Shown piece after piece: positions 46,663 through 55,283 of a stretch of DNA of 64,000 bases. The notes under the pieces are model-generated. The model had not been told where the DNA came from and did no database searches. It worked only from the letters and a program-made list of their open reading frames with translations. The DNA is from Mariniblastus fucicola. Its GTDB lineage: Bacteria; Planctomycetota; Planctomycetia; Pirellulales; Pirellulaceae. Location of the stretch: positions 1,798,001-1,862,000 of the forward strand of contig NZ_CP042912.1 of NCBI RefSeq assembly GCF_008087665.1, in the 5' to 3' direction. Each line of letters opens with the position of its first letter. Positions within the stretch are counted from its first letter, which is position 1. The position numbers were made by a program, and so were the translations under genes.

Positions 46663-47265
46663 CTAGCGACGACGGCGAAGGAATCCTGCACCAAGGACAA
46701 GTCCCAGGACAGAAAGTGCTCCAGGCTCAGGCACTGCAGTGATCACAGTGTATGTTCCAAGTGGAGTCAGCCCGGCGATGTCGTCAGATGTGTCGGCTGG
46801 ATAATAAAGATCTCCAGAAGAGGACCCATTTACCATGTCGTCATAGTCGACGCTGTCCAGAGTCCAGGTTGCCGTACCGGTGAAAGCAACTGAACCAGTA
46901 GTGAATGTGCTGGTTGCGTCATTCGTCCAAGACCAGAAGTTCAATCCAGTGTCGGTTCCTCCGCCACCGCGGAATAGCTCAGGAGAGCCATCGGAAGTCG
47001 TGCCAGCACTTACGAGATCACCAGAAACAAGTGTGGCCGTGAGCGCATCACCGGCAACGCCGTAAAAGTTGTCGAAATAGATTCCAGTCACGTCTGTGTC
47101 TGAAGCGTCGATATCCGAAAGACCAGCAGTCGCAGTGACGGTGACTTCATTGTCGACGGTCAAGTCAACGATGAGTAGCGTGTCCGCATTGCTCAAAGAC
47201 GGGGCTAGAGCGAATGCAGTCAAGGCAGCACAAAAGCAAATTAGCTTCTGAATTCTTCCCTTCAT
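46663..47265 (-). CDS. PEP-CTERM sorting domain protein, secreted
   Basis: 200 residues from ATG 47265, which opens the signal peptide MKGRIQKLICFCAALTAFALAPSLSNA (cleavage near SNA-D); an in-frame start at 47331 adds 22 residues before it. The mature part is acidic and Thr/Ser/Gly-rich, with no known enzyme motif. The C-terminal signal is VPEPGALSVLGLVLGAGFLRRRR. It would be exported by Sec, then processed by exosortase elsewhere in the genome. It is smaller than but of the same type as the protein at 2675-3427. Confidence 0.85.
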   Translation of the reverse strand: MKGRIQKLICFCAALTAFALAPSLSNADTLLIVDLTVDNEVTVTATAGLSDIDASDTDVTGIYFDNFYGVAGDALTATLVSGDLVSAGTTSDGSPELFRGGGGTDTGLNFWSWTNDATSTFTTGSVAFTGTATWTLDSVDYDDMVNGSSSGDLYYPADTSDDIAGLTPLGTYTVITAVPEPGALSVLGLVLGAGFLRRRR

Positions 47266-48041
47266 GATGTAGTTCCTTGTAAAAGACGAGGTTGAATAAA
47301 TTGACTGAGCCAATAGTGGAAGTGCCCCCAATATATGCGGGACGTGCGGCCTTTACCGATTCTTCATGTTATTTTTCATGTAAAATCGTCAAAAAATGAA
47401 AAAAGTCAGTTGATCATCTGAGATTCACAGTCACAGACAATCACGCCTTTAATCAAGATTTATGCGTAGCGATTCGGCGATGTTCATTCTTAGACACCGC
47501 TGAGCCCGAATGTCGTGTGTTAATAGCACCTTGGGTGCGAACAGATTCACAGAATTGACTGTGGAATTCTCGAAAGTGTCCCGGTTGAGATGGCTATGCT
47601 GCGTTTCGACGGCCAATTAGGGAAAACATCAGCTGTATCCTCCAAAATTGCGCGGATGAATTCGAACTGTACTTCTTGAATCGGTGGCAAGAAATGTGAG
47701 GGCGTACTGTACGGATCGCGTCGCCGGCTCGGTGCGGACGCGTGCTATGACAGGCAATACTTACGGCTTCTTCTCGACGCCGGTGTATCGATAAAGATGA
47801 AGCGGATAAGGTGTCAAACCGTCAATTTGCCGAGCTGCGCAAATATGCCGCGGAAGCTGATTTCGATCCGCTGGAGGTTCGATTTCGCACGATTCGCGTG
47901 CCTTTTGGCGGGAGATTCACGTCGGTTGCCGGTTTTGCCCGAATTTGCCGAACCCAAAAACAAAAGATCGTTACGTTGACGATAGAGTGTGTAATAATGG
48001 ATAGCGAAACTTTGTCCCCGCTTGAATTTAGAGCCAAAGTG
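47266..48041. other. Intergenic region upstream of the DUF1559/lipoprotein pair
   Basis: About 780 bases, rather AT-rich close to the PEP-CTERM gene (47340-47480). A frame open from 47811 runs into the DUF1559 gene, but its extra N-terminal residues resemble no leader. No RNA gene, terminator or repeat was recognised. Confidence 0.4.
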
Positions 48042-49040
48042 ATGGAAATGAAACAACAGAGACTGCGTGGTTTCACGCTTGTTGAGCTGCTGGTGGTGAT
48101 TGCGATCATCGGAATTCTGATCGGGATGCTTTTGCCCGCCGTTCAAAGCGTTCGTGAAGCGGCTCGCCGAACGGAATGCATGAACAATCTTCGTCAAATT
48201 GGTTTGGCGACGATTTTGTTCCACGACGCTCACGATTGTTTTCCGCCTGCCAGGACCGCGAACTCCAATCAGGTGTTGCCGCTGTTCTCAAGAAACGGTC
48301 CGGATTCGTGGTACGTCAGAATTTTGCCATTCGTTGAGCAAGGTAATCTCTACTCGCAATGGGATCTTACGTCAAAGTATTCTGCTCAACCGGAAGTCGC
48401 TGTTTCAACGCCAATTGGTACTTTCCTTTGCCCTTCACGTCACTCCATTGACGACGCCAATGCTCCTGACTCACTCGTGATCAGTGGTGGAATCGGAGGT
48501 TGCGGATGTGGTACTTCGATCGACACCGTTTCTGGCGGTGCTGTTGGAGACTATGCCGGAAACCATGGTGATCCTTCGCCGGGTTCCAGTGGAGCCGCGT
48601 CTGATTTTTACAATCCAGGAAAAGGCACCGGAGTGATTGTCACTGGCAAGCCTTTGCTCAATGAGGACACCACCATCACGGGTCGTTGGGCAGACAAAGT
48701 CGGTTACGTTCACGTGATTGACGGAAGTAGCAACACGTTCCTTGCGGGCGAAATGCACATTCCGAAGGGCCAATTGAACAAGACGCCTTACAACGGGCCG
48801 CTGTTCAACGGGAATGAGCTTGACGGCCATTCGCGGCTTGGTGGGCCTGGTGTTCCGATTTTGACTCGCGACGATCCACCGGGCGGCACGTTGCTTGGTT
48901 TCGGAAGCGATCACCCTGGGACGTGCAACTTTGTGCGTGCCGACGGCAGCACGGGTGCGGTTAGCAATGATCTGGATTCGATCGTTCTTGCCAACCTTTG
49001 TCATCGTGGAGACGGGGAAGTCGTCGGTGAAGTTGAGTAG
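48042..49040 (+). CDS. DUF1559 pseudopilin-like protein
   Basis: 332 residues from ATG 48042 (MEMKQQRLRGF). Starts at 47997 and 48048 are also possible. The short leader before the prepilin site is what the family has. [26 protein letters not shown] is the prepilin helix, followed by [21 protein letters not shown] variable Gly/Ser-rich middle contains a CGCG motif (IGGCGCGTSID), and DHPGTCNFVRADGSTGAVSND is the DUF1559 C-terminal pattern. The protein is expected to be processed by a prepilin peptidase and to reside in the envelope. It overlaps the lipoprotein gene by 14 bases, a common neighbour in planctomycetes. Function unknown. Confidence 0.9.
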   Translation: MEMKQQRLRGFTLVELLVVIAIIGILIGMLLPAVQSVREAARRTECMNNLRQIGLATILFHDAHDCFPPARTANSNQVLPLFSRNGPDSWYVRILPFVEQGNLYSQWDLTSKYSAQPEVAVSTPIGTFLCPSRHSIDDANAPDSLVISGGIGGCGCGTSIDTVSGGAVGDYAGNHGDPSPGSSGAASDFYNPGKGTGVIVTGKPLLNEDTTITGRWADKVGYVHVIDGSSNTFLAGEMHIPKGQLNKTPYNGPLFNGNELDGHSRLGGPGVPILTRDDPPGGTLLGFGSDHPGTCNFVRADGSTGAVSNDLDSIVLANLCHRGDGEVVGEVE

Positions 49041-49485
49041 AGTTAACAACTGGCCAATTCGTTTTGCAATTGGTTTTGCGATCCTCGTGATCTGCACAGT
49101 CGTGATTGGCGGCTGTGGTGATGGTGGACGACCGTATCACGCGGTTCGCGGGGTTGTAAAATTCAACAAGGACGACTCGACGGCCCGCTTTGGTATGATC
49201 GAGTTTCGATCCGAGTCGGAACCGATCGTGACAGCCAGATCGACGATCAATAAAGACGGCACTTTTTCGCTCAGGACCGGCGACCGGGAAGGCGCTGTGG
49301 CAGGGTGGCATACCGTCGTCATCATGCAGTCCGTGCAGAATCTTCACGGCAAAGTCAAACACGATCATGGGCTTGAGGCTGCAAGCAAGTACCTTGATCA
49401 TCGCAAGACGGATCTTCGAGTCGAAGTTACAGAAGCTACTGCTGAAGAAGATCTCATCCTGAAGATCGACCATTTGCCGAAATAG
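49027..49485 (+). CDS. Small lipoprotein, coupled to the DUF1559 gene
   Basis: 152 residues from GTG 49027, inside the end of the DUF1559 gene (14-base overlap). The N-terminal hydrophobic segment RFAIGFAILVICTVVIGGCGDGG ends in a lipobox (VIGGC), so the protein should be lipid-anchored after cleavage at Cys. The mature part, about 120 residues, is a beta-type domain: YHAVRGVVKFNKDD, FGMIEFRSE, NKDGTFSLRTGDREGAVAGWHTVVI, which resembles the carboxypeptidase-regulatory-like domains seen beside DUF1559 genes. No catalytic residues. The pair probably acts together at the envelope. Confidence 0.75.
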   Translation: MKLSRVNNWPIRFAIGFAILVICTVVIGGCGDGGRPYHAVRGVVKFNKDDSTARFGMIEFRSESEPIVTARSTINKDGTFSLRTGDREGAVAGWHTVVIMQSVQNLHGKVKHDHGLEAASKYLDHRKTDLRVEVTEATAEEDLILKIDHLPK

Positions 49486-49589
49486 TGTCCGCTCGATTTT
49501 TGGTTCAATCCTGAACCCGCATGGGCGAGTATTGCTCATCGAGTTATATTGCTTCGCTCAAAGCCCGCAATTTTCAACTCGACAAATCG

Positions 49590-50870
49590 ATGACCGACAT
49601 TTTCGCTGAACTTCAGTGGCGTGGACTGATCCACCAAACCACCGCCGACGATGCACTCCCAAAATGGCTCAACGAGGCCCCAAGGACGCTCTACGCCGGG
49701 TTCGATCCAACGGCGGAAAGTCTGCACGTTGGCAGCCTGTTGCCGCTGATGATGTTGCGTCGATTCCAGAAAGCGGGGCATCGTCCGATCGCCCTGGTCG
49801 GTGGCGCGACTGGAATGATTGGAGACCCGAGCGGCAAGAGTGCTGAACGGAACCTGTTGGACGTTGATCAGCTCGCGGCAAACATCGCGGGGATCGAAGT
49901 TCAGATGCGGCACTTGCTGGATTTCGATTCCGGAGATTGCGCGGCCGTGCTGGTCAACAATAACGATTGGATGAAAGGGTTTTCGTACACGGACTTCTTG
50001 CGAGACGTTGGCAAGAATTTCCCGGTCAACGTGATGCTCGGGAAAGATAGCGTCAAGAGTCGACTGACGAGCGATGCAGGGCTCAGCTACACCGAGTTCA
50101 GCTACATGTTGCTCCAGGCCTATGACTTTGTTCGCCTCAATCAGGACCACAATTGCGAGTTGCAAATCGGTGGTAGCGATCAGTGGGGGAACGTAACTGC
50201 GGGCATCGATCTTGGCCGTCGCATGCTTTCAAAACAGTTTTACGGCGTGACTTGTCCGCTGCTCACGAAGTCTGACGGAGCCAAAATGGGCAAGACGGAA
50301 TCAGGAGCAATCTGGCTGTCGGCCGAACGAACGTCACCGTACCAGTTCTTTCAGTACTGGCGCAACGTTGACGACGCGGACGTGGACAAGTGCCTCAAAT
50401 TTCTCACGGAGTTGTCGGAAGAAGAGATCACGGCGTTGGCAGAATCGCGAGAGGCTGATGCTGCGAAGCGCGAGAGCCAAATTCGTCTGGCGGAAGAAGT
50501 TACGACGCTGATTCATGGCGAAGACGGGCTTAGACGAGCTCGTTTGGCTTCGGAAGTTCTGTTCGGTGCGGAGATTAGCGACCTGTCGGACACGGACCTG
50601 AACGAGATCTTTAGCGACGTTCCGAGCGCCGAGTTTTCGGCTGCAACGCTTGAAGCAGAGGGGTTGGGGCTGATTGATGCACTGGTTTTGGCGGGACTTT
50701 GCAAAAGCAAGGGCGAGGCTCGCCGCGCGATCAAAGAAGGCGGTGTATATGTCAATAACGTCCGCCGGGACGACATCGAAACGAAGTTGACTTCGGCGGA
50801 TAAAGCCAGCGAATCCATTATCGTGTTGCGCCGCGGCAAGAAGAAGTTCGCGTTGATTAAACTTGTTTAA
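49590..50870 (+). CDS. tyrS: Tyrosyl-tRNA synthetase
   Basis: 426 residues from ATG 49590; an in-frame start at 49521 would add 23 unrelated residues. The class I motifs are LYAGFDPTAESLHVGSLLPL with the HIGH equivalent HVGS (here HVGS), IALVGGATGMIGDPSGKSAER, ELQIGGSDQWGNVTAGIDLGRR (tyrosine and tRNA contacts), and KMGKT as the KMSKS equivalent. The C-terminal S4 RNA-binding domain (GLIDALVLAGLCKSKGEARRAIKEGGVYVNN) is intact. It charges tRNA-Tyr in the cytoplasm with ATP. A hairpin of the CTGTCCCAG family follows one base after the stop. Confidence 0.97.
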   Translation: MTDIFAELQWRGLIHQTTADDALPKWLNEAPRTLYAGFDPTAESLHVGSLLPLMMLRRFQKAGHRPIALVGGATGMIGDPSGKSAERNLLDVDQLAANIAGIEVQMRHLLDFDSGDCAAVLVNNNDWMKGFSYTDFLRDVGKNFPVNVMLGKDSVKSRLTSDAGLSYTEFSYMLLQAYDFVRLNQDHNCELQIGGSDQWGNVTAGIDLGRRMLSKQFYGVTCPLLTKSDGAKMGKTESGAIWLSAERTSPYQFFQYWRNVDDADVDKCLKFLTELSEEEITALAESREADAAKRESQIRLAEEVTTLIHGEDGLRRARLASEVLFGAEISDLSDTDLNEIFSDVPSAEFSAATLEAEGLGLIDALVLAGLCKSKGEARRAIKEGGVYVNNVRRDDIETKLTSADKASESIIVLRRGKKKFALIKLV

Positions 50871-50871
50871 A

Positions 50872-50897
50872 GTAGCTCGATCTGTCCCAGATCGACC
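50872..50897. repeat. Hairpin repeat, CTGTCCCAG family, copy 2
   Basis: GTAG, then TCGATCTG-TCC-CAGATCGA, a perfect 8-base stem with a 3-base loop, starting one base after the tyrS stop. Arms differ from copies 1 and 4 but remain complementary, while GTAG and CTGTCCCAG are identical. Confidence 0.65.
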
Positions 50898-50908
50898 GTA
50901 TGTCCCCA

Positions 50909-50934
50909 GTAAGTTGCTCTGACCCAGATTGAAC
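50909..50934. repeat. Hairpin repeat, CTGTCCCAG family, degenerate copy 3
   Basis: GTAAGTTGCTCTGACCCAGATTGAAC keeps the spacing of the other copies, but GTAG has become GTAA, the loop is ACC instead of TCC and the arms are only partly complementary. It sits between copies 2 and 4. Confidence 0.4.
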
Positions 50935-50949
50935 GCATGGTCCGAAGCA

Positions 50950-50975
50950 GTAGGGCGGTCTGTCCCAGACCGACG
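50950..50975. repeat. Hairpin repeat, CTGTCCCAG family, copy 4
   Basis: GTAG, then CGGTCTG-TCC-CAGACCG (7-base perfect stem). Together with copies 2 and 3 it forms a small cluster of about 105 bases between tyrS and the convergent polyprenyl synthase gene. Confidence 0.65.
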
Positions 50976-51030
50976 AATCGGCTCCAAGTGCCTTGGTGAG
51001 CAAACGCCGACTTACAGCAGCTGCGGGACA

Positions 51031-52080
51031 CTAAAAAGTCCGTTTGAGCATCATCTGGCCGATCGCGCCCAGCGACTTGGACGCATCACTTTCAGGCAAC
51101 GCCGCAGCGAAACCAACCGCACGCTCTGCGATCGACTTGGCGACGCCGCGAGCGTAATCGATCGAGCCCGTTTCCTTTAGAGCCGAAACGACCTCCGCCA
51201 CCGAAACCGTTTCCGCATTCAGCATCGTCAACAGCGAATCGCGACCCTTGCCTTCGCGTGTGGCGAGAGCGTGAATCACCGGCAGCGTGACCTTTCGGTT
51301 CTGCAAATCAGTCCCCAAAGTTTTGCCGACGGTTTCCGCATCGCCCACCAGGTCCAGAACGTCATCGATGATCTGAAACGCGACGCCAAGGTCACGACCG
51401 AAAGACTTGAAACTCTCAATCGTTCCAATGTCAGCCCCGGAAAGAACCGCTCCGATGCCGCACCCGGCCGCGCACAGCTCGCCGGTTTTTTCAGAAACCA
51501 TCTGCAAATAAGCTGGCTCGTCGATCGAAAAATCTGACTGCCAGGCGTTCTGCTTGATCTCGCCTTCGCAAACCAGATTGCTGGCCTGAGCCAACATTTT
51601 GATTGCTTCGATAGAGTTCGCTTTGCTGCCAACCGAGAACGAATGCGTGAACAGATAGTCACCCAGCAAAACGCCTGGCCGAGTCCCAAATTTTGCGTGA
51701 GCGGTTTCCTGGTGCCGTCGGGTCTTGGCGTCGTCAAGCACGTCATCATGGATCAGTGTCGCCAGATGAATCATTTCCAGAGCCGCCGCCGCGAAAATGT
51801 GACTTTCGGAGACCGTCCCGACTGCTTTTCCGGTCAGCAGCAACAGCGCCGGACGCAAACGCTTGCCACCAAGGCTTCGGCTGTGGCTAAGCAACAATTC
51901 AACTTCCGCGGACGAGTTCTGCAGCTCGCTCGAAATCGTGGCTTCTACATGCGAAAGCTCGTTCGCGATCACGCCGTAAACATTGAAAAGCGAACTTTCG
52001 GTGCCCGCGCGGCCGTTACCAGAAAGGGCCACACCGACTTCGGGTTCGTTTGAAACTGATTGTCCGATTACGTTCGACAC
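51031..52080 (-). CDS. Polyprenyl diphosphate synthase
   Basis: 349 residues from GTG 52080, chosen because AAGGA lies six bases upstream on the minus strand (inside the end of moaC); a GTG at 52122 would add 14 residues without such a site. The first Asp-rich motif is LIHDDVLDDAKTRRH, followed by NAKFGTRPGVLLGDYLFTHSF-like HAKFGTRPGVLLGDYL. The second Asp-rich motif is AFQIIDDVLDLVGD. GGKRLRPALLLL before the first motif is the IPP-binding region. These trans-prenyltransferases add isopentenyl units and make the side chain of menaquinone/ubiquinone or similar; chain length is not predictable here. It follows moaC by 10 bases and may share its transcript. Confidence 0.92.
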   Translation of the reverse strand: MSNVIGQSVSNEPEVGVALSGNGRAGTESSLFNVYGVIANELSHVEATISSELQNSSAEVELLLSHSRSLGGKRLRPALLLLTGKAVGTVSESHIFAAAALEMIHLATLIHDDVLDDAKTRRHQETAHAKFGTRPGVLLGDYLFTHSFSVGSKANSIEAIKMLAQASNLVCEGEIKQNAWQSDFSIDEPAYLQMVSEKTGELCAAGCGIGAVLSGADIGTIESFKSFGRDLGVAFQIIDDVLDLVGDAETVGKTLGTDLQNRKVTLPVIHALATREGKGRDSLLTMLNAETVSVAEVVSALKETGSIDYARGVAKSIAERAVGFAAALPESDASKSLGAIGQMMLKRTF

Positions 52081-52090
52081 GCTGATTCCT

Positions 52091-52567
52091 TCAACTGCGG
52101 ACAAAGTCGCCTGACTTGCCACCGGTTTTGCTGACCAACCCGATCTCCCGGATCGTCATATTCTTGTCGGCACTTTTGCACATATCGTAAACCGTCAGTG
52201 CCGAGACCGAAACGCATGTCAGCGCCTCCATTTCGACGCCCGTCCGATCGGTCGCTCCAACGGTCGCCGTGATCGTCAGTTCATTTTCACTCGTGAACTC
52301 AAATTCGATGTCCACCGAATCGACGTGGATGCTGTGACACATCGGAATCAGATTCGGAGTCTGTTTCACGGCCATGATCCCGGCTACCCGAGCCACGCCG
52401 ATGACATCGCCTTTGGAAAGTTCGCGATTCTGAATCAGAGCCGCCGTCTCGTTTTTCATCCGCACTGATCCCCGCGCCACAGCGACTCTTCGCGAGTCAT
52501 CTTTGTGGCTGACGTCGACCATTCGGCTGGAGCCTTGGTCGTCGAAATGGGTCAGCGGCTGAGTCAA
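52091..52567 (-). CDS. moaC: Cyclic pyranopterin monophosphate synthase
   Basis: 158 residues. MoaC features are complete: FDDQGSSRMVDVSHKD, RVAVARGSVRM, AGIMAVKQTPNLIPMCHSIHVDSVDIEF with the PMCH active-site Cys/His, TDRTGVEMEALTCVSVSALTVYDMCKSADKNM with the GVEMEALT motif, and IREIGLVSKTGGKSGDF with the catalytic Lys residues. MoaC converts the MoaA product, 3',8-cyclo-GTP, to cyclic pyranopterin monophosphate in molybdenum cofactor synthesis. No other moa gene is adjacent. A perfect palindrome is at 52590-52601, just upstream of the start. Confidence 0.97.
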   Translation of the reverse strand: MTQPLTHFDDQGSSRMVDVSHKDDSRRVAVARGSVRMKNETAALIQNRELSKGDVIGVARVAGIMAVKQTPNLIPMCHSIHVDSVDIEFEFTSENELTITATVGATDRTGVEMEALTCVSVSALTVYDMCKSADKNMTIREIGLVSKTGGKSGDFVRS

Positions 52568-52589
52568 AACAAAACATCTTTCTGGTGGT

Positions 52590-52601
52590 TTAACCGGTTA
52601 A
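52590..52601. promoter_or_regulatory. Palindrome upstream of moaC, candidate operator
   Basis: TTAACCGGTTAA is a perfect 12-base palindrome located 22 bases upstream of the moaC start. It is well placed to overlap a promoter and be bound by a dimeric repressor. A ligand or regulator cannot be named. Confidence 0.35.
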
Positions 52602-52750
52602 CAGTCGCACAGAATAACTCAATGATGCCTCACGCTGTAGCCGGATTGTCGCACTCAAGAAAAATGGGCCCGCGAACGCACCGTTTTTTAGCGAAAAAGT
52701 GCCCGAGAAGCGTCGCTGGAATGCAGTGCGACATTTTGGCCGCAGAAAGT

Positions 52751-55186
52751 TCACTTGAGATACTTGTCATTGCATTGCTGGCGCACTCGTTCAACGTGCT
52801 GCAAAAAGTCTTCTGGGATCTGCCTGTCGATCGCCGCGACGGACTCAATTTCAACGCCGGGAACGGCGAGTCTAACCGTTTCGTCCAGTTGTTCCACGCT
52901 CGGGCCACCAAGCTGTATCGCTGAAATCAACGTAATCTTTTCAAGACCTTCGTGAGCCGCCAGATCCACGAGCAACTGGTCTTTCGGCGGTTCCAGTAGG
53001 GGAATGATGATATGCTTCAATTTCGGGAAATTCGCAGCGTTGAAGCCAACGGTGCTCGAATTAATTTGCAGCGTCTCAAGTTGCTTGAGCTGACTTAGCC
53101 CCGCCATGTCCCAGCTGGCAATCCACGGAGGAAGGTAGAGTTCGCGAAGATCCGTTAGCTGGTTCAGCTGTGAAAAGTCGATTCGCCCATCGGGTCGCTC
53201 AAAATTGTAGTTGACTTTCGACCAGGAGTTGTCCAATGAAAGCGTTTGAAGTTTTCGGTGCACCGAAATGTTTTCCAATATCTCCGCGTCAAACAGGGGC
53301 AGGAAAAGTTTCGTGATCGGATCGCCTCGACGGCTGTCGTCATAAACGAAGTGGCGATCGCGGAGGCTGTCGTCATCGAGGTCGACAGGAACACGCGGAG
53401 TAACCTGTTTGTCGTTGACCCACGATACTTGCATGGCCGCTTTGCCGCCCACATATAAATCCCAGAACAGTTCTTCACTAGCCAGCATCACGCCCGCGTT
53501 GACATTACTGTTGAACAGAAGGTTTAACTTCGGTGCCGCCACTTTTTTGGAGTCGGGACTCATGGGGAGATCGGCCGAGTCGAAATCAATTGAGCCAAGT
53601 TGAACTTTCGACAGTTCGCTGGATCCGCCCAGTTCTCTGACGAGAGCGAGGTTGGCTTGCCAGCAGGCCAGCGAAATTTTTCCCGGGCGGGCGTTAATCG
53701 CGTTCGCAATCGCCTTCGCATCCTCGCTGCCGTTGCCGAATTCGCTCATCAGGATCTCTACTGCCGCCAAGTCTTTGATCGCGTCGAAAAAGTTGACGCA
53801 TTCTCCGTTGGGAACGGAACTCAAATAGTAGCGAGGGACGATCGAAGCCGGCCACGTGTGTTGCTCCGGTACGAAATGGCAGTTTTCGAAATAGATGTAC
53901 TGTAGCCCCGTGTTCTTTTGGGCAATGGTCAGGCTCGCGAGCTGACTGGTAGAGATTTGGCTGTCTTTGATTTTGATTGCCATCAGCGTTAACGGTTCGA
54001 GCTCCGACAAGTCCACCGAATCCGGCATGCCGGAGATCGTAAGGATCATCGGAATGTCAGGAAGCGGGTTGGTCGTGAAAAAATCATCGACGTCAGCTCC
54101 GTTCTCAAAAACGACTTCGCAACTTGACCGGCGTGCATACTGAGACTGCATTCTGACGCGAACCGATGGATGCGAGTCCAGATTTTTCACCTTTTTGGCG
54201 ATCCCGAAATCGAACCGATCGAGACTGAACAACAACGAGCCAGTGTCATAGTTGCTGTGAACCCAAATTGAAGTTCCCAACAGGCCCATCGCAATCAGAA
54301 CCAACCATCCAGGACGCCAGTCAGCTTTTTCTTTCGTGTGACCGACAAGAATCCAGACCGTCATGAAGGTGGCAAAAACGCCAACCCAAAGAGTCGCCGC
54401 CATGGTCGGATCGACTTCGGCTTTCAACTCAACAGCCACCCACTGGATGCCCGCGAATACAATCGCGATCGTAAATGCGAGCATCACGCCCGCGCTTTTC
54501 AACGTCGAGAAACGACAGGCAACCGCGAAAGCGGCTATCGAAAAGATCGCTGCCGCAAACAGTTCGACTTTGCCGCCCAGTAGCTGGCTGGCAAAACGTG
54601 AGCCGACGCCGTTGATCGAAATCTGCACAACAAACAAGCACGCCGCCAGAATCGCCATGGCTCTGAACTGACCTTTGGGCTTCTTGCCGATTTCGGATTT
54701 CGTTTCAGATTCAGCTTCGGTTCCATCTTCAATTTCGGCCAAGGGCTGCGATCGAGAGGCGACTTTTCCAATTAACCGATCAAACACAAAAGAAAGCGCG
54801 AACGAAATCACAAACATGGCGGCGGCCGAAGCAGAAAGCGCTATCGCCGCGTCCACGAACTCGCCGTGGTAGAGCTCCCTCATCTCTCCGCTGGCTCGGT
54901 AGACCCTGCGGTCGGTCAGCCCCGTGAGGTCGTAGGAATCCGATACCCACCACGCAATTGCGATCGCCAGCAAAGGCGAAACGCCAGTCAGAATCTGTCG
55001 CTTGGTCCCGGCGATGGTCGCGGTAAGGATGATAAGCGATGCGAACACTGCCAGGAACGCGTTGGCCGTCGCGGCACCGCCCCACCCGAACATTTCGATC
55101 CATGCACTGGGGACAAAGATTGCCATGGAGTACAAAATCGCCAGCAGCAAAATCGTACGATCTGGTTGCGTTGGAATGAGTTTCAT
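52751..55186 (-). CDS. Large membrane protein of unknown function with LRR-like C-terminal part
   Basis: 811 residues from ATG 55186. About nine or ten membrane segments make up the first 315 residues (TILLLAILYSMAIFVPSAWI, ATANAFLAVFASLIILTATIAG, AIALSASAAAMFVISFALSFVFD, AIFSIAAFAVACRF and others). A soluble part of about 490 residues follows, where leucine-rich stretches occur (ELEPLTLMAIKIKDSQISTSQLASL, LNQLTDLRELYLPPWIASWDMAGLSQLKQLETLQINS). These look like irregular leucine-rich repeats and suggest a protein-binding surface. No enzyme motif is present. The gene is divergent from the epimerase gene at 55284. Function unknown. Confidence 0.75.
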   Translation of the reverse strand: MKLIPTQPDRTILLLAILYSMAIFVPSAWIEMFGWGGAATANAFLAVFASLIILTATIAGTKRQILTGVSPLLAIAIAWWVSDSYDLTGLTDRRVYRASGEMRELYHGEFVDAAIALSASAAAMFVISFALSFVFDRLIGKVASRSQPLAEIEDGTEAESETKSEIGKKPKGQFRAMAILAACLFVVQISINGVGSRFASQLLGGKVELFAAAIFSIAAFAVACRFSTLKSAGVMLAFTIAIVFAGIQWVAVELKAEVDPTMAATLWVGVFATFMTVWILVGHTKEKADWRPGWLVLIAMGLLGTSIWVHSNYDTGSLLFSLDRFDFGIAKKVKNLDSHPSVRVRMQSQYARRSSCEVVFENGADVDDFFTTNPLPDIPMILTISGMPDSVDLSELEPLTLMAIKIKDSQISTSQLASLTIAQKNTGLQYIYFENCHFVPEQHTWPASIVPRYYLSSVPNGECVNFFDAIKDLAAVEILMSEFGNGSEDAKAIANAINARPGKISLACWQANLALVRELGGSSELSKVQLGSIDFDSADLPMSPDSKKVAAPKLNLLFNSNVNAGVMLASEELFWDLYVGGKAAMQVSWVNDKQVTPRVPVDLDDDSLRDRHFVYDDSRRGDPITKLFLPLFDAEILENISVHRKLQTLSLDNSWSKVNYNFERPDGRIDFSQLNQLTDLRELYLPPWIASWDMAGLSQLKQLETLQINSSTVGFNAANFPKLKHIIIPLLEPPKDQLLVDLAAHEGLEKITLISAIQLGGPSVEQLDETVRLAVPGVEIESVAAIDRQIPEDFLQHVERVRQQCNDKYLK

Positions 55187-55283
55187 TGCCGCGATTCTAG
55201 CGTATCGACGCCGTCGCGTTTTAAAGTTCGACCGCTCGTACGCCTTCGGTTAAAATCTGTTTCCACCAACCCGAAAGGCCACC

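Noticed and set aside
47811-48041. 77-residue N-terminal extension of the second DUF1559 protein
   Set aside because: A prepilin leader is normally only a few residues. The extra residues look like an open frame by chance.
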